In this document: positions 29,660 through 38,777 of the stretch, piece by piece | How positions within the stretch are numbered: position 1 is the first letter of the stretch | Layout of the letters: each line of letters starts with the position of its first letter | Assembly: GCF_029948125.1 (NCBI RefSeq) | Contig: NZ_JASAMB010000001.1 | Coordinates: 1-64,000 of the forward strand | Origin: Catellatospora sp. KI3 | GTDB lineage: Bacteria; Actinomycetota; Actinomycetes; Mycobacteriales; Micromonosporaceae | Direction of reading: 5' to 3' | Length of the DNA stretch: 64,000 nucleotides | Notes under the pieces: model-generated | Told to the model about the DNA's origin: nothing | Database searches by the model: none | The model's input: only the letters and a program-made list of their open reading frames with translations | Made by a program: the position numbers and the translations under genes

Positions 29660-31327
29660 ATGCGTTTCAAGTCTCGTCCGGCTGCCCTCGTGGCCGCCGT
29701 CTCGGCCGCGCTCGCCGCAGCGGCCACCGCCCTCGTCGCGGTAACCCTCAGCGCCGGCCCGGCCAGCGCCGACACCGGCACCGGTTACCTGCGCACCAGC
29801 GGTCGCAACATCGTCGACAGCGCCGGCAAGGTCGTCCGGCTGACCGGTATCAACTGGTTCGGCATGGAGACCGACAACAAGACCTTCCACGGCCTGTGGG
29901 CGGGTGCCCCGGCCACCTGGAAGGGCCAGCTCGACCGGATGGCGTCGCTGGGCTTCAACACCCTGCGCGTGCCGTACTCCGGTGACGCGCTCAAGCCCGG
30001 CGCGGCCGCCACCGGCATCAACGACTTCACCAACCCGGACCTGGTGGGGCTGTCGCCCCTGCAGATCCTGGACAAGGTGGTCGCGTACGCCGGGACCAAG
30101 GGGATGCGCGTCATCCTGGACCGGCACCGGCCGACCGCGGCCGGGCAGACCCCGCTGTGGTACACCGCCACCGTCTCCGAGGCCAGCATGATCGCCGACT
30201 GGCAGATGCTGGCCGCGCGGTACGCGGGCAACCCGACGGTGATCGGCGCCGACCTGTTCAACGAGCCGCACGCCGAGGGCACCGACCCGAACGCGACCGG
30301 CGCCTGCTGGGGCTGCGACGTGCAGGCCCGCGACTGGCGGCTGGCGGCCGAGCGGATCGGCAACGCGGTGCTGCAGACCAACCCGAACTGGCTGATCTTC
30401 GTCGAGGGCGTGAGCTGCCTGTCCGGCGGCGTGGCCAACGTCTGGGACAACATCCCGGACGACCCGATGGCCTGCGACTGGTGGGGCGGCAACCTGTCCG
30501 CCGCGATCGACAAGCCGGTCCGGCTGAACGTGGCCAACCGCCTGGTCTACTCGCCGCACGAGTACGGCATCTCGGTCTACGACCGGCAGTCCTGGTTCAA
30601 CGACCCCAACTTCCCGAACAACCTGCCGGCTGTCTGGGACTCCTTCTGGGGCAAGATCGCGAAGCAGAACGTGGCCCCGATCATGATCGGCGAGTTCGGC
30701 AGCACCCTGGCCAACCCGCTCGACGTGCAGTGGCTGACCAAGCTGATGGCCTACATCGGCGACAACGGGCTGTCGTTCACGTACTGGTCGTGGAACCCCA
30801 ACTCGGGTGACACCGGGGGTATCGCACTCGACGACTGGTACTCGATCAACCAGACGAAGTACAACATCCTGCAGCCGTACCTGAACCCGCCCACCACCAA
30901 CCCGTCGCCGACCTCGTCGGCCAGCCCGTCGCCCTCGCGGTCGGCCTCGCCCTCGCCGTCGGTGTCCCCGTCGCGGTCGGCCTCGCCGTCCCCGTCGGCG
31001 TCGCCCAGCGGCAACGGCGGCTGCACCAAGCTCGTGACCATCACGAACGCGTGGCAGGGCGGCTACCAGGCCGAGGTGAAGGTGACCAACACCAGCACCA
31101 GCACCATCAGCCCGTGGACGGTCACCTGGACCGTGCCCAGCGGGGTGACGCTCACGAACGGCTGGAACGCCACGGTGACCCAGAGCGGCACCACCATCAC
31201 GGCGGCCGCGCCGAGCTGGGCCCAGTCGCTGGCGCCCGGCAACTTCGTGACGATCGGCTTCACGGCCACCGGGCCGTCCAGCCCCGGGCCGAGCAACGTC
31301 AAGCTCAACGGCGTCACCTGCCTGTGA
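29660..31327 (+). CDS. Secreted endoglucanase, GH5 catalytic domain with C-terminal CBM2
   Basis: 555 aa. Signal peptide 1-38 (ends AGPASA-D). The GH5 domain (about 40-410) has acid/base Glu202 in FNEPHA and nucleophile Glu345 in IGEFGS, plus YWSWNPNSGDTGG near its end. A Pro/Ser linker with PSPS repeats (about 415-455) leads to a family 2 carbohydrate-binding module (about 455-555) with two flanking cysteines and LTNGWNATV. It should hydrolyse internal beta-1,4 bonds of cellulose outside the cell. ATG 29660 has GGAG 11 nt upstream. No CebR-like box was seen here, unlike the protease at 10749. Confidence 0.93.
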   Translation: MRFKSRPAALVAAVSAALAAAATALVAVTLSAGPASADTGTGYLRTSGRNIVDSAGKVVRLTGINWFGMETDNKTFHGLWAGAPATWKGQLDRMASLGFNTLRVPYSGDALKPGAAATGINDFTNPDLVGLSPLQILDKVVAYAGTKGMRVILDRHRPTAAGQTPLWYTATVSEASMIADWQMLAARYAGNPTVIGADLFNEPHAEGTDPNATGACWGCDVQARDWRLAAERIGNAVLQTNPNWLIFVEGVSCLSGGVANVWDNIPDDPMACDWWGGNLSAAIDKPVRLNVANRLVYSPHEYGISVYDRQSWFNDPNFPNNLPAVWDSFWGKIAKQNVAPIMIGEFGSTLANPLDVQWLTKLMAYIGDNGLSFTYWSWNPNSGDTGGIALDDWYSINQTKYNILQPYLNPPTTNPSPTSSASPSPSRSASPSPSVSPSRSASPSPSASPSGNGGCTKLVTITNAWQGGYQAEVKVTNTSTSTISPWTVTWTVPSGVTLTNGWNATVTQSGTTITAAAPSWAQSLAPGNFVTIGFTATGPSSPGPSNVKLNGVTCL

Positions 31328-31549
31328 CGCCCCGACCGGCGGCGACAGCCGCCAGCCCGCCGCCGCGCACCGCGCGTGACCTCCGCGGCGGCGGGTAACC
31401 CTCTCCTGGCGCTGCATCGATCCACCGGTGACCACCGGACCAGCGCGCCAGGCTCGTCGGCCCGGACCATGCCTCGTCCGGGCCGACGAGTACTCCCCTC
31501 CGCGCCGCCGCCCCGCCGCCCCGCCGCCGCGCCGCCGCGCCGCCGCACC

Positions 31550-31611
31550 TGCAGTTTCGGGGAAACTGCACGAATCGCGGCCAAGATTCCAGCACCTTCC
31601 CCGAAACTGCA
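31550..31611. repeat. Palindromic repeat, family B, copy 3
   Basis: 62 bp; left arm TGCAGTTTCGGGGAAACTGC and right arm GCACCTTCCCCGAAACTGCA. The inner portion contains AATCGCGGCCAAGATTCC. Between the convergent cellulase and aldo/keto reductase genes, 64 bp from repeat C2. Confidence 0.85.
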
Positions 31612-31674
31612 CGACCCCCGGACCGCACCCGGCAGGCGTGCCCTGCGCACCCCGCCCCGCGCACGCGGGCAGGC

Positions 31675-31728
31675 GTTAGGAAGGGGCCCTTCTACTACGG
31701 AAAGCGATAAGAAGGGGCCCTTCCTTAC
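31675..31728. repeat. Palindromic repeat, family C, copy 2
   Basis: 54 bp: GTTAGGAAGGGGCCCTTCTA, core CTACGGAAAGCGATAA, GAAGGGGCCCTTCCTTAC. Opposite orientation to copy 1. It ends 7 bp before the aldo/keto reductase stop (that gene reads leftward). Confidence 0.85.
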
Positions 31729-31734
31729 TCCGAA

Positions 31735-32649
31735 CTACCCGAGCGCGCCGAGCGCGGCAAGGGTGGCGAGGGTGGCGGGGCTGAGGCGGACGGCGCCGGC
31801 GGCGACGTTCGCCGCCAGGTGGGCGGCGTCGCCGGTGCCGGGAATCGCGAGCACGTGCGGGCCCTGGTGCAGGGTCCAGGCCAGGCGGAGCTGGTGCGGG
31901 GTCATGTCGTGGGCGCGGGCGAGTTCGGCCAGGGTGGCGCCGTGGTCGGCGGAGGCGCCCGCCTCGCGGCCGCCGCCCGCCAGGGCGAAGAAGGGGGTGT
32001 ACGCCACCCCGCGCCGCCCGCACTCCCGCAGCAGCTCGTCATCGGCGCGGTTGAAGTCCAGCGCGTACCCGTTCTGCACGCAGGCGACGGGGGCGATGGC
32101 CTGCGCCTCGTCCAGGTGGTCGAGCCGGACGTTGGACAGGCCGAGGTTGCGGATCAGGCCCTCGTCGCGCATCCGGGCCAGCGCCCCGAACCGCTCGCCG
32201 ACCGAGTCCCGGCCGGGCCGCTTGACGATCCGGAGGTTGACCAGGTCGAGTTCGTCCCGGCCGAGGCGGCGGAGGTTCTCCTCCACCTGGGCGCGCAGCT
32301 GGGCGTACGTGGTCGCCTCGCCCCACTCGCCGTGCTGGTCCAGCCCCGGGCCGACCTTGGTGGCGATGAAGAGGCCGGCGGGGTAGGGCGCGAGGGCTTC
32401 CCTGATCAGCTCGGTCGCGTAGCGCACCGGGCCGGGCGGGCCGTCGATGATGCCGCCGGGCGAGAAGTAGAAGGCCGCCGTATCGATGTGGTCGACGCCC
32501 AGCTCGACCGCCCGGCGCAGCACGGCGATCGCGCGCTCGCGGTCGGGGTTGGCCGTCAGGCGCATCGAGCCGAAGCCCATCCGGTGGACGGTGCGGTCGC
32601 CGAGGAGCCAGGTGCCCGCGGCGGCCGCGGTGATCTCACGCGTAGGCAT
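31735..32649 (-). CDS. Aldo/keto reductase
   Basis: 304 aa NADPH-dependent oxidoreductase. DHIDTAAFYFSPGG holds the catalytic Asp and Tyr, and LFIATKVGPG the Lys. The C-terminal IPGTGDAAHLAANVAAGA motif binds the cofactor. It differs from the AKR at 9525 and resembles short actinobacterial oxidoreductases with this N-terminus (TWLLGDRTVHRMGFGSMRLT). It lies 81 bp downstream of the ebo-like operon on the same strand, so it could be a late member, but the gap leaves this open. Confidence 0.88.
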   Translation of the reverse strand: MPTREITAAAAGTWLLGDRTVHRMGFGSMRLTANPDRERAIAVLRRAVELGVDHIDTAAFYFSPGGIIDGPPGPVRYATELIREALAPYPAGLFIATKVGPGLDQHGEWGEATTYAQLRAQVEENLRRLGRDELDLVNLRIVKRPGRDSVGERFGALARMRDEGLIRNLGLSNVRLDHLDEAQAIAPVACVQNGYALDFNRADDELLRECGRRGVAYTPFFALAGGGREAGASADHGATLAELARAHDMTPHQLRLAWTLHQGPHVLAIPGTGDAAHLAANVAAGAVRLSPATLATLAALGALG

Positions 32650-32730
32650 CGGGCGAACGTAGTCGCAGCGTGGCAGGGTGCGCAGCCGGTCGGTCGCCCG
32701 ATACCGCGAAACCGTGTGCTCTGTTAGCTT

Positions 32731-34128
32731 TTATGGCAGAGGGGTCGAGCCGGACAGTCGCAGCATCAGGTCCTTGACCTCGGTGGCGGCGAAGCCGTCG
32801 CGGGCCGCCGAGGCGTCCGAGCAGATCAGCAAGGGTCCGTCGGCCGGGTCGTCGGGCAGCCGTCCGTGCGTGCCGCGTACCGCCGCCGCTCCGGCGTCCA
32901 GGCCCACGACCTGCATCAGATACCGCATGCCGAGCTTCTTGCGCAGCAGTGCGGTCGCCGCGCGCCGCTTGGCCGCGCCCGGCCCGGCCGGGTCGAACAG
33001 CAGCTCGGCGGGGTCGTAGCCGGGCTTGCGGTGGATCTCCACGAGGCGGGCGAAGTCGGGCGCGCGGTCGTCGTCGAGCCAGTAGTAGTAGGTGAACCAG
33101 GCGTCGGGCTCGGCGACGAGGACGAGTTCGCCGGCGCGCGGATGGTCCAGGCCGTGCCCGCGCTTGCCGTCGGCGTCCAGAACCTGGCCCACCCCGGGCA
33201 GTCCCGCGCAGACCTTCTGGACCAGCGCGAGGTCGGCGGGGTCGCGGACGTACACGTGGGCGAGCTGGTGGTCGGCGACGGCGAAGGCGCGGGAGGTCCA
33301 CGGGTCGAGGTACTCCATGCCCGCCTGGGTGTGCACGCGCAGCAGGCCCTCGGCGCGCAGGGCGCGGTTGACGTCGACGGGGCGCCGGGCGGGCGTGATG
33401 CCGTACTCGGACAGGGCCAGCACGGTGGCGCCCCGGGCGGCGGCCGCGTCCAGGAGCGGGCCGACGACGGTGTCCAGTTCGGCGGCGGCGGTCGCGGCGC
33501 GCGGATCGTCGGGGCCGTACCGCTGCAGGTCGTAGTCGAGGTGCGGCAGGTAGACCAGGGTCAGGTCGGGGGCGTGCGCGGACATGATCCGCCGGGCCGC
33601 CGCGCCGATCCAGCGGGACGAGGCGAGGCCCGCCCCCGGGCCCCAGAACTGGAACAGCGGGAACGTGCCCAGTTCGGCGGTGAGCTGGTCGCGCAGCGCG
33701 GGCGGGTCGGTGTAGCAGTCGGGCTCCTTGCGGCCGTCGGCGCGGTAGACCGGGCGCGGCGTGACGGTCCAGTCGACGTCGGCGCCCATGGCGTACCACC
33801 AGCACACGTTGGCGACGGTGTAGCCGGGGTGGGCGCGGCGGGCGGCCTGCCACACCTTCTCGCCGCCGACCAGCGCGTGGTGCTGCCGCCACAGCAGCAC
33901 CTCGCCGAGGTCGCGGAAGTACCAGCCGTTGCCGACGACGCCGTGCGCCGACGGCGGCGCCCCGGTGAGCAGCGTCGCCTGCACCGAGCAGGTGACGGCC
34001 GGCAGCACCGGGTCCAGCCGGGCGGCGAACCCGGCCTGGGCCAGCGCGTTCAGCCGGGGCATGTGCGGCAGCAGGCGCGGCGTCAGGCCGACGGTGTTCA
34101 GCACGACGAGCGGCGTCACCTGGCCCAT
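32731..34128 (-). CDS. Alkaline phosphatase/nucleotide pyrophosphatase-like phosphodiesterase (EboF-like)
   Basis: 465 aa, type I phosphodiesterase/nucleotide pyrophosphatase fold. The nucleophile Thr is likely in LPAVTCSVQATLLTG. Metal ligands are suggested by LVYLPHLDYDLQRYG (Asp/His), LALSEYG, and ADHQLAHV. No signal peptide, so presumably cytoplasmic. Its start overlaps the eboE stop by 13 bp, making it the last gene of the ebo-like operon, where a phosphatase of this family also occurs in other bacteria. It probably removes a phosphate or nucleotidyl group from the pathway product; substrate unknown. Confidence 0.85.
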   Translation of the reverse strand: MGQVTPLVVLNTVGLTPRLLPHMPRLNALAQAGFAARLDPVLPAVTCSVQATLLTGAPPSAHGVVGNGWYFRDLGEVLLWRQHHALVGGEKVWQAARRAHPGYTVANVCWWYAMGADVDWTVTPRPVYRADGRKEPDCYTDPPALRDQLTAELGTFPLFQFWGPGAGLASSRWIGAAARRIMSAHAPDLTLVYLPHLDYDLQRYGPDDPRAATAAAELDTVVGPLLDAAAARGATVLALSEYGITPARRPVDVNRALRAEGLLRVHTQAGMEYLDPWTSRAFAVADHQLAHVYVRDPADLALVQKVCAGLPGVGQVLDADGKRGHGLDHPRAGELVLVAEPDAWFTYYYWLDDDRAPDFARLVEIHRKPGYDPAELLFDPAGPGAAKRRAATALLRKKLGMRYLMQVVGLDAGAAAVRGTHGRLPDDPADGPLLICSDASAARDGFAATEVKDLMLRLSGSTPLP

Positions 34129-35378
34129 GGCGCGCCTCCGGCGACGAAGCGGGCCGGGGCGGGTTCGCCCGGGACCGTGTCGACCAGGCCGAGGCCGCGC
34201 AGCTCCTCGCGGGCGAAGGCCAGCTCGGCGGCGATGCCCGCGGCCAGCTGCTCCGGGGTGTCCGGGCGCTGGCCGGGCGGCAGCACGCTCCACGTGTACG
34301 TCTCGACGTCGACGTGGTCGCAGGCCATGGTCGGGCCGCCGTACAGCTCGCGCAGCGCGGTCCGCAGCACGGGCAGGGTCGAGGCGAGCGGCGGGGCGGG
34401 TTCGACGTGCAGCGGCACGTGGAAGTGCACCCGCCAGCCCTGCCCCGGCACCTGCGCGGCCCGGACGGACCGGTGCGACGGGCGGTGCGCCGCCACGTGC
34501 GCGGGCGCGTGCAGCAGGTCCAGGGCCTGGTCGAGGTCGTCGGCGGCCTCACCGGCGGCGCTGCGGGTCTGGTGCAGGAACTTCGGCTCGGCGTACCCCC
34601 GCAGCACCGACGCGGCCGCGACCGGGTCCTCGGCCGCCAGCGCCGCCGACACCTGCACCTTGACCACCGGCAGCCCGGCGCGGGCCAGCCGGGCCAGCGC
34701 CGCCGCGGGCTCCTCCCAGGCGCAGGCCAGGTGCGCCAGGTCCAGGCAGACGCCCAGCCAGTCGCCGTCCATGCCCGACCACAGCCGGGCCGCCTGGTGG
34801 GTGTTCTCGACGACGCAGCCCGGTTCGGGCTCGAACCCGACCTGCACGGTCCGGCCGGTACGCCCGGCGATCTCGGCCAGCCCGTCGGCCAGCTCGGCCA
34901 GCGCCCGGTCGACCGCCCCGGCCCGCTCCGGACCCCACGGCTGGCGCCAGGCCACCGGCAGCGTCGAGATCGAGCCGCGCGCCGCGTCGTCGGGCAGCAG
35001 GTCGGCCAGCACCCGGGCCAGGTCCAGGGTGTACGTCAGCCGCTCGCGGGTGGTCCAGTCCGGGTGGTAGACGTCGTGCTTCACCACGTCGGCGTGGAAC
35101 GCCTGATACGGGAACCCGTTGAGCGTCACCACCTCCAGCCCCCGGGCGTCCAGTTCGGCCCGCAGCCTGCGCCGCAGCACCGGCTCGTGGGCCAGCGCGG
35201 CGGCCACCGGCGCGGCCAGCCACAGCCCCAGCCCCAGCACGTCCGCGTCGAGCTTCTTGCGCACCGCCAGCCCGTACGTGTCCAGCTGCGCCACGATCCC
35301 GTCGAGGTCCTCGGCCGGGTGCACGTTGGTGCAGTAGCTCAGGTGGACCGTCTGCCCGTCCCGATGGGCCAGCCGCAT
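34116..35378 (-). CDS. eboE: Metabolite traffic protein EboE (xylose-isomerase-like TIM barrel)
   Basis: 420 aa. A sugar-phosphate isomerase/epimerase-type TIM barrel: HLSYCTNVHPAEDLDGIVAQL at the start, VTLNGFPYQAFH, GFEPEPGCVVEN and VCLDLAHLAC supply possible metal ligands (Glu, Asp, His). The start HLSYCTNVHPAE is characteristic of EboE. In cyanobacteria and proteobacteria the ebo genes are needed to export or assemble a periplasmic metabolite. Start ATG 35378 overlaps the preceding stop by one base (TGATG). Confidence 0.88.
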   Translation of the reverse strand: MRLAHRDGQTVHLSYCTNVHPAEDLDGIVAQLDTYGLAVRKKLDADVLGLGLWLAAPVAAALAHEPVLRRRLRAELDARGLEVVTLNGFPYQAFHADVVKHDVYHPDWTTRERLTYTLDLARVLADLLPDDAARGSISTLPVAWRQPWGPERAGAVDRALAELADGLAEIAGRTGRTVQVGFEPEPGCVVENTHQAARLWSGMDGDWLGVCLDLAHLACAWEEPAAALARLARAGLPVVKVQVSAALAAEDPVAAASVLRGYAEPKFLHQTRSAAGEAADDLDQALDLLHAPAHVAAHRPSHRSVRAAQVPGQGWRVHFHVPLHVEPAPPLASTLPVLRTALRELYGGPTMACDHVDVETYTWSVLPPGQRPDTPEQLAAGIAAELAFAREELRGLGLVDTVPGEPAPARFVAGGAPWAR

Positions 35379-36226
35379 CAGGCACCCCCGCGCATGATCG
35401 AGTTCCCCGCGTACGTGGCCTGCTCCGCGACGCTGTCGAGGTCGAGCCGCTGCGACTGCCCGTAGAACTCCACCGGGTTGCGCCACAGCACCCGGTCCAC
35501 CTCGTCGGAGTCGAACCCGGCCGCCAGCATCGCCTCACCGGTACGCAGCGTGAGCAGCGGATCCGACCTGCCCCAGTCGGCGGCCGAGTTGACCAGCATC
35601 CGCTCGGTGCCGTACTCGCGCAGGATCGCCACCATCCGCTCCGGCGACATCTTCGTGTCCGGGTAGATGGAGAAGCCCAGCCAGCAGCCGGTGTCGCGGA
35701 CCAGCCCGACGGTGACCTCGTTCAGGTGGTCGATGACCACCGCGGCCGGGTCCAGGCCCGACTCGGCCACCACGGCCAGGCTGCGCCGGGTGCCGGTGAC
35801 CTTGTCCCGGTGCGGGGTGTGCACCAGCGCGGGCAGGCCGTGCGCCAGCGCCAGCGCGAGCTGCGCGGCGAACACCTCGTCCTCGGCGGGGGTCATCGCG
35901 TCGTACCCGATCTCGCCGACCGCGACCACGCCGTCCTTGTCCAGGTAGCGCGGCACCAGGTCCAGCACCTCGCGGCAGCGCGGGTCGTTGGCCTCCTTCG
36001 GGTTCAGCGCGATCGTGGCGTAGTGCCGGATGCCGAACTGCCCGGCCCGGAACGGCTCCCAACCGATCAGGGCGTCGAAGTAGTCGGTGAACGAGCCCGC
36101 GCTGGTCCGCGGCTGGCCCAGCCAGAACGCGGGCTCCACCACCGCCCGCACCCCGGCGGCGGCCATCGCCGCGTAGTCGTCGGTGGTGCGCGAGGTCATG
36201 TGGATGTGCGGGTCGAAGATGCGCAT
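35378..36226 (-). CDS. TatD-like metal-dependent hydrolase (EboB-like)
   Basis: 282 aa amidohydrolase-fold protein. Metal ligands: MRIFDPHIHMTSR (HxH motif), Glu in AVGEIGYDA, His in PALVHTPHRDK and VVIDHLNE, and Asp in NSAADWGRSD. TatD proteins are usually DNA or phosphate-ester hydrolases, but the ebo members form a separate branch with unknown substrate. Coupled to both neighbours by one-base TGATG overlaps. Normal length. Confidence 0.88.
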   Translation of the reverse strand: MRIFDPHIHMTSRTTDDYAAMAAAGVRAVVEPAFWLGQPRTSAGSFTDYFDALIGWEPFRAGQFGIRHYATIALNPKEANDPRCREVLDLVPRYLDKDGVVAVGEIGYDAMTPAEDEVFAAQLALALAHGLPALVHTPHRDKVTGTRRSLAVVAESGLDPAAVVIDHLNEVTVGLVRDTGCWLGFSIYPDTKMSPERMVAILREYGTERMLVNSAADWGRSDPLLTLRTGEAMLAAGFDSDEVDRVLWRNPVEFYGQSQRLDLDSVAEQATYAGNSIMRGGA

Positions 36227-37761
36227 CAGTTCCCCTTCTCCAGGCGTTCCAGCAGCCGGGCCGCGTCGTCGGGCAGGGTCCGCCCGGCCGCGTGCCGCTC
36301 GGCCGACAGGCCCGCCAGCATCGCGGCCAGCTCCCGGTCGGCGCGGCGGTCCAGCCCGTCCACGGCGGACAGGGCGATGCCCATGAACACGCACTTGAGC
36401 ACCGCCTGCCGCCAGGCGGCGGCGTCCAGGTGCCGGGCGTACGGCCCCAGCGCCGCCGCCACCAGCCGGGTGTCGTTGGTACGGATCGCGTCGTGCAGCA
36501 GGTCCACCGCGTCGGGGCCGACCGGCAGCAGCGGCAGCGCCCGCAGCACCGCCCGGCGCTCGGCGGCGTCGCCGTGCCGGTACAGCTCCCGGGCCTGCCC
36601 GGCGACCTCGGCGGCGGGCAGCGCCGACAGCAGCAGCGCGCGGGCCGCCTCGTCGGCGCTCCAGCCGGGCACGGCGGCCAGCGGTTCCCGCCCGCACCGG
36701 CGCCCGGCCGCGGCGAAGAAGGCGCCGATGCGCGCGGGCTCGGCGGCCACCCCGGCCAGCGCCCCGCGCAGCCAGGCCGGACCCTCCGCCCGCAGCCCCG
36801 GCGCCGGGTGCAGCAGCGCGGCCCGCAGCTCGGCCAGCCCGGCCCGGCGCGGCTGCCGGTCGGGTCGGCGCTGGCCGGGCGGCCCGACCGGCTGCCCCAC
36901 CGGCTGCCCTGCCGGCTGCCCGGAGGCGGCCCGCAGGAACGCCAGCGACCGGGCCGCCACCTCGGGCGCGGCGTGCGCGTGCCGGGGCAGCTCGACGGCG
37001 ACCAGCCCCCGGTAGCCGCACTCGGCCAGGGCCCGCAGCACCGGCGGGAAGTCGATCTCGCCCGCGCCGAACTCGAGGTGCTCGTGCACCCCCCGCCGCA
37101 TGTCCTCTACCTGCACGTTGACCAGGTACGGCGCCGCCTGCCGGACGCACTCGGCGACCTCGGCGGACTCGTTGGCCCGGCAGTGGCCGAGGTCCAGGGT
37201 CAGCCCGAAGCCGTCCGGGCTGCCCAGGCCGCGGTGCAGCGCGTGCCAGCCCGCGAGGTCGGCGACGAGCATGCCCGGCTCCGGCTCGAAGCCCAGCGGC
37301 ACCCCGGCCGCCTGCGCGGCCTTGACGACCTGCTCGCAGCCGTCGAGCAGCCGGTCCCAGCCCTGCCGGCGGGACACGTGGCCGGGCAGCACGCCCGACC
37401 AGCACGACACCGCCTCGGCCCCCAGGTCGGCGGCGATCGCCACGGCCCGGCGCAGGAAGTCCAGCCGCACCTCGCGGTCGTCGTCCAGCAGCGTGGGCGA
37501 GTGCTTGCGGTACGGGTCGAGCAGGTAGCGGGCGCCGGTCTCGACCACCACCGACAGGCCCAGCGCGGACAGCCGCGCGGCGGTCCCGGCGACCCGCCGG
37601 GCCAGCGCGGGGGCGTACGGGTCGAGGTGGTGGTGGTCCAGGGTCAGCGCCACCCCCGTGTAGCCGAGCCCCGCGATGACGTCGAGAGCGTCGGTGAGGC
37701 GGTGGTTGGTGAAGCCGTTGGTGCCGTAGCCCCAGCGGATACTGCCGGAACGCGGGTTCAT
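36226..37761 (-). CDS. Fusion of sugar-phosphate isomerase/epimerase TIM barrel with EboA domain
   Basis: 511 aa. Residues 1-280 form a xylose-isomerase-like TIM barrel (GYGTNGFTNHRLTDALDVIAGLGY; GFEPEPGMLVADL; LTLDLGHCRANES; LVNVQVEDMRRGVHEHLEFG) with metal-ligand candidates Glu, Asp, His and Glu. A Pro/Gly/Gln-rich linker (about 285-305, repeats of GQPV) leads to a helical EboA domain (about 310-511; LPVGPDAVDLLHDAIRTND; VLKCVFMGIAL). The two functions are separate genes in many ebo clusters, so the fusion implies they act together. Start overlaps the UbiA stop (ATGA). Catalytic role unproven. Confidence 0.87.
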   Translation of the reverse strand: MNPRSGSIRWGYGTNGFTNHRLTDALDVIAGLGYTGVALTLDHHHLDPYAPALARRVAGTAARLSALGLSVVVETGARYLLDPYRKHSPTLLDDDREVRLDFLRRAVAIAADLGAEAVSCWSGVLPGHVSRRQGWDRLLDGCEQVVKAAQAAGVPLGFEPEPGMLVADLAGWHALHRGLGSPDGFGLTLDLGHCRANESAEVAECVRQAAPYLVNVQVEDMRRGVHEHLEFGAGEIDFPPVLRALAECGYRGLVAVELPRHAHAAPEVAARSLAFLRAASGQPAGQPVGQPVGPPGQRRPDRQPRRAGLAELRAALLHPAPGLRAEGPAWLRGALAGVAAEPARIGAFFAAAGRRCGREPLAAVPGWSADEAARALLLSALPAAEVAGQARELYRHGDAAERRAVLRALPLLPVGPDAVDLLHDAIRTNDTRLVAAALGPYARHLDAAAWRQAVLKCVFMGIALSAVDGLDRRADRELAAMLAGLSAERHAAGRTLPDDAARLLERLEKGN

Positions 37762-38777
37762 GTGGGCGAGATCCTCCGAGCCAGGCGCCGGGCCAGCGGC
37801 GCGGCGGCGGACAGCACGAGGGCGGTGACGCCCGCGCCGTGCCGGGCGGTGAGCGCGGCCTGCAGCGTCGGCAGCCCGGTGATCCCCGAGCCGACCGCGG
37901 CCCGCACCTGTGCCGCCGCCGGCTGCCGCGCCGCCCGCACCTGCGGACGGCCGTAGTGGTTGAGGTAAAGCCCGGCCAGGGCCACGGGCAGCACCGCCCG
38001 CCAGCCCCGCCGCCCCCGGTCCTGGCGGCACTGCGCGCCGGCTGCGGTGGCGGCGACGGCCAGCGTCCCGGCCAGCGTCGCCACCGGCAGCCGGCGGTCG
38101 GCGCCGTCCATCTCCCGCCGCGACAGCGCGGTCACCGTGTAGGTGTGCGCGGCGACCGTCGCCGCGGCGGGCAGGGCCCGGCGGACTGAGCCGCCGGTGG
38201 CGCCGAGGAGCACGTCCAGTCCCCGGCAGGCGGCCATCGCAGCCGGCCCGGCGGGTCCGTTCTTGGCGAGCAGGTCGTACGCCCAGACCGCCCCGGCCAG
38301 CGGCGCCGCCACGGCCAGCGCCCGCCTGCCGCCCGCCCACGCGGCCAGCGCGAGCCCGGCCCCGGTCAGCCCGGCGGCCAGCCCCAGGGCGGTGTTCGGG
38401 CTGACCCGGCCGCTCGGGATGGGCCGCTGCGGCCGCTCGACCGCGTCGACCTCCCGGTCGGCCCAGTCGTTGGCGGCCATCCCGGCCAGGTAGAAGCAGA
38501 CCGACGCGGCGGCCAGCCCCGGCGTACGCCGCCCCAGCGTGCCCGCCGTGGCCGCCCCGACCAGCACGTCCCCCGGCACCGACAGCGCGGCCGGGGCCCG
38601 CACGAGTTCCGCGAGATCGCCCAGCCGGGGCAGGCCGCCGCGGCGCGGACGGCCGCCCGGATGCGGTGCGGCTCGCTGCGCCGGCGCGCCCGGCCGTGCC
38701 GCTTCGGCCGTCCGCGCCGCGATCGTCGCCACCCGGTTCGCGCCGCCGCGCCGGGACAGGTCGTCCGACCAGCTCAC
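37758..38777 (-). CDS. UbiA-family prenyltransferase (EboC-like)
   Basis: 339 aa, integral membrane, about eight or nine helices after an Arg/Ala/Pro-rich N-terminal segment of about 55 aa. The prenyl-diphosphate/Mg site is visible in the first motif ANDWADREVDAVERPQRPIPSG (NDxxDxxxD). The second Asp-rich motif is weak (YDLLAKNGP ... CRGLDVLLG). UbiA enzymes attach isoprenoid chains to small acceptors. GTG start forms a GTGA overlap with the cyclase gene. In this operon the acceptor may be the cyclitol or sugar made by the neighbouring enzymes; that is inference. Confidence 0.85.
   Translation of the reverse strand: MSWSDDLSRRGGANRVATIAARTAEAARPGAPAQRAAPHPGGRPRRGGLPRLGDLAELVRAPAALSVPGDVLVGAATAGTLGRRTPGLAAASVCFYLAGMAANDWADREVDAVERPQRPIPSGRVSPNTALGLAAGLTGAGLALAAWAGGRRALAVAAPLAGAVWAYDLLAKNGPAGPAAMAACRGLDVLLGATGGSVRRALPAAATVAAHTYTVTALSRREMDGADRRLPVATLAGTLAVAATAAGAQCRQDRGRRGWRAVLPVALAGLYLNHYGRPQVRAARQPAAAQVRAAVGSGITGLPTLQAALTARHGAGVTALVLSAAAPLARRLARRISPT

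Noticed and set aside
37762-38340. Long N-terminal extension of the TIM/EboA gene (and similar extensions of the TatD and UbiA frames)
   Set aside because: Extensions overlap the upstream operon genes and read as Arg/Gly-rich shadow sequence; ATGA and TGATG junctions define the true starts.
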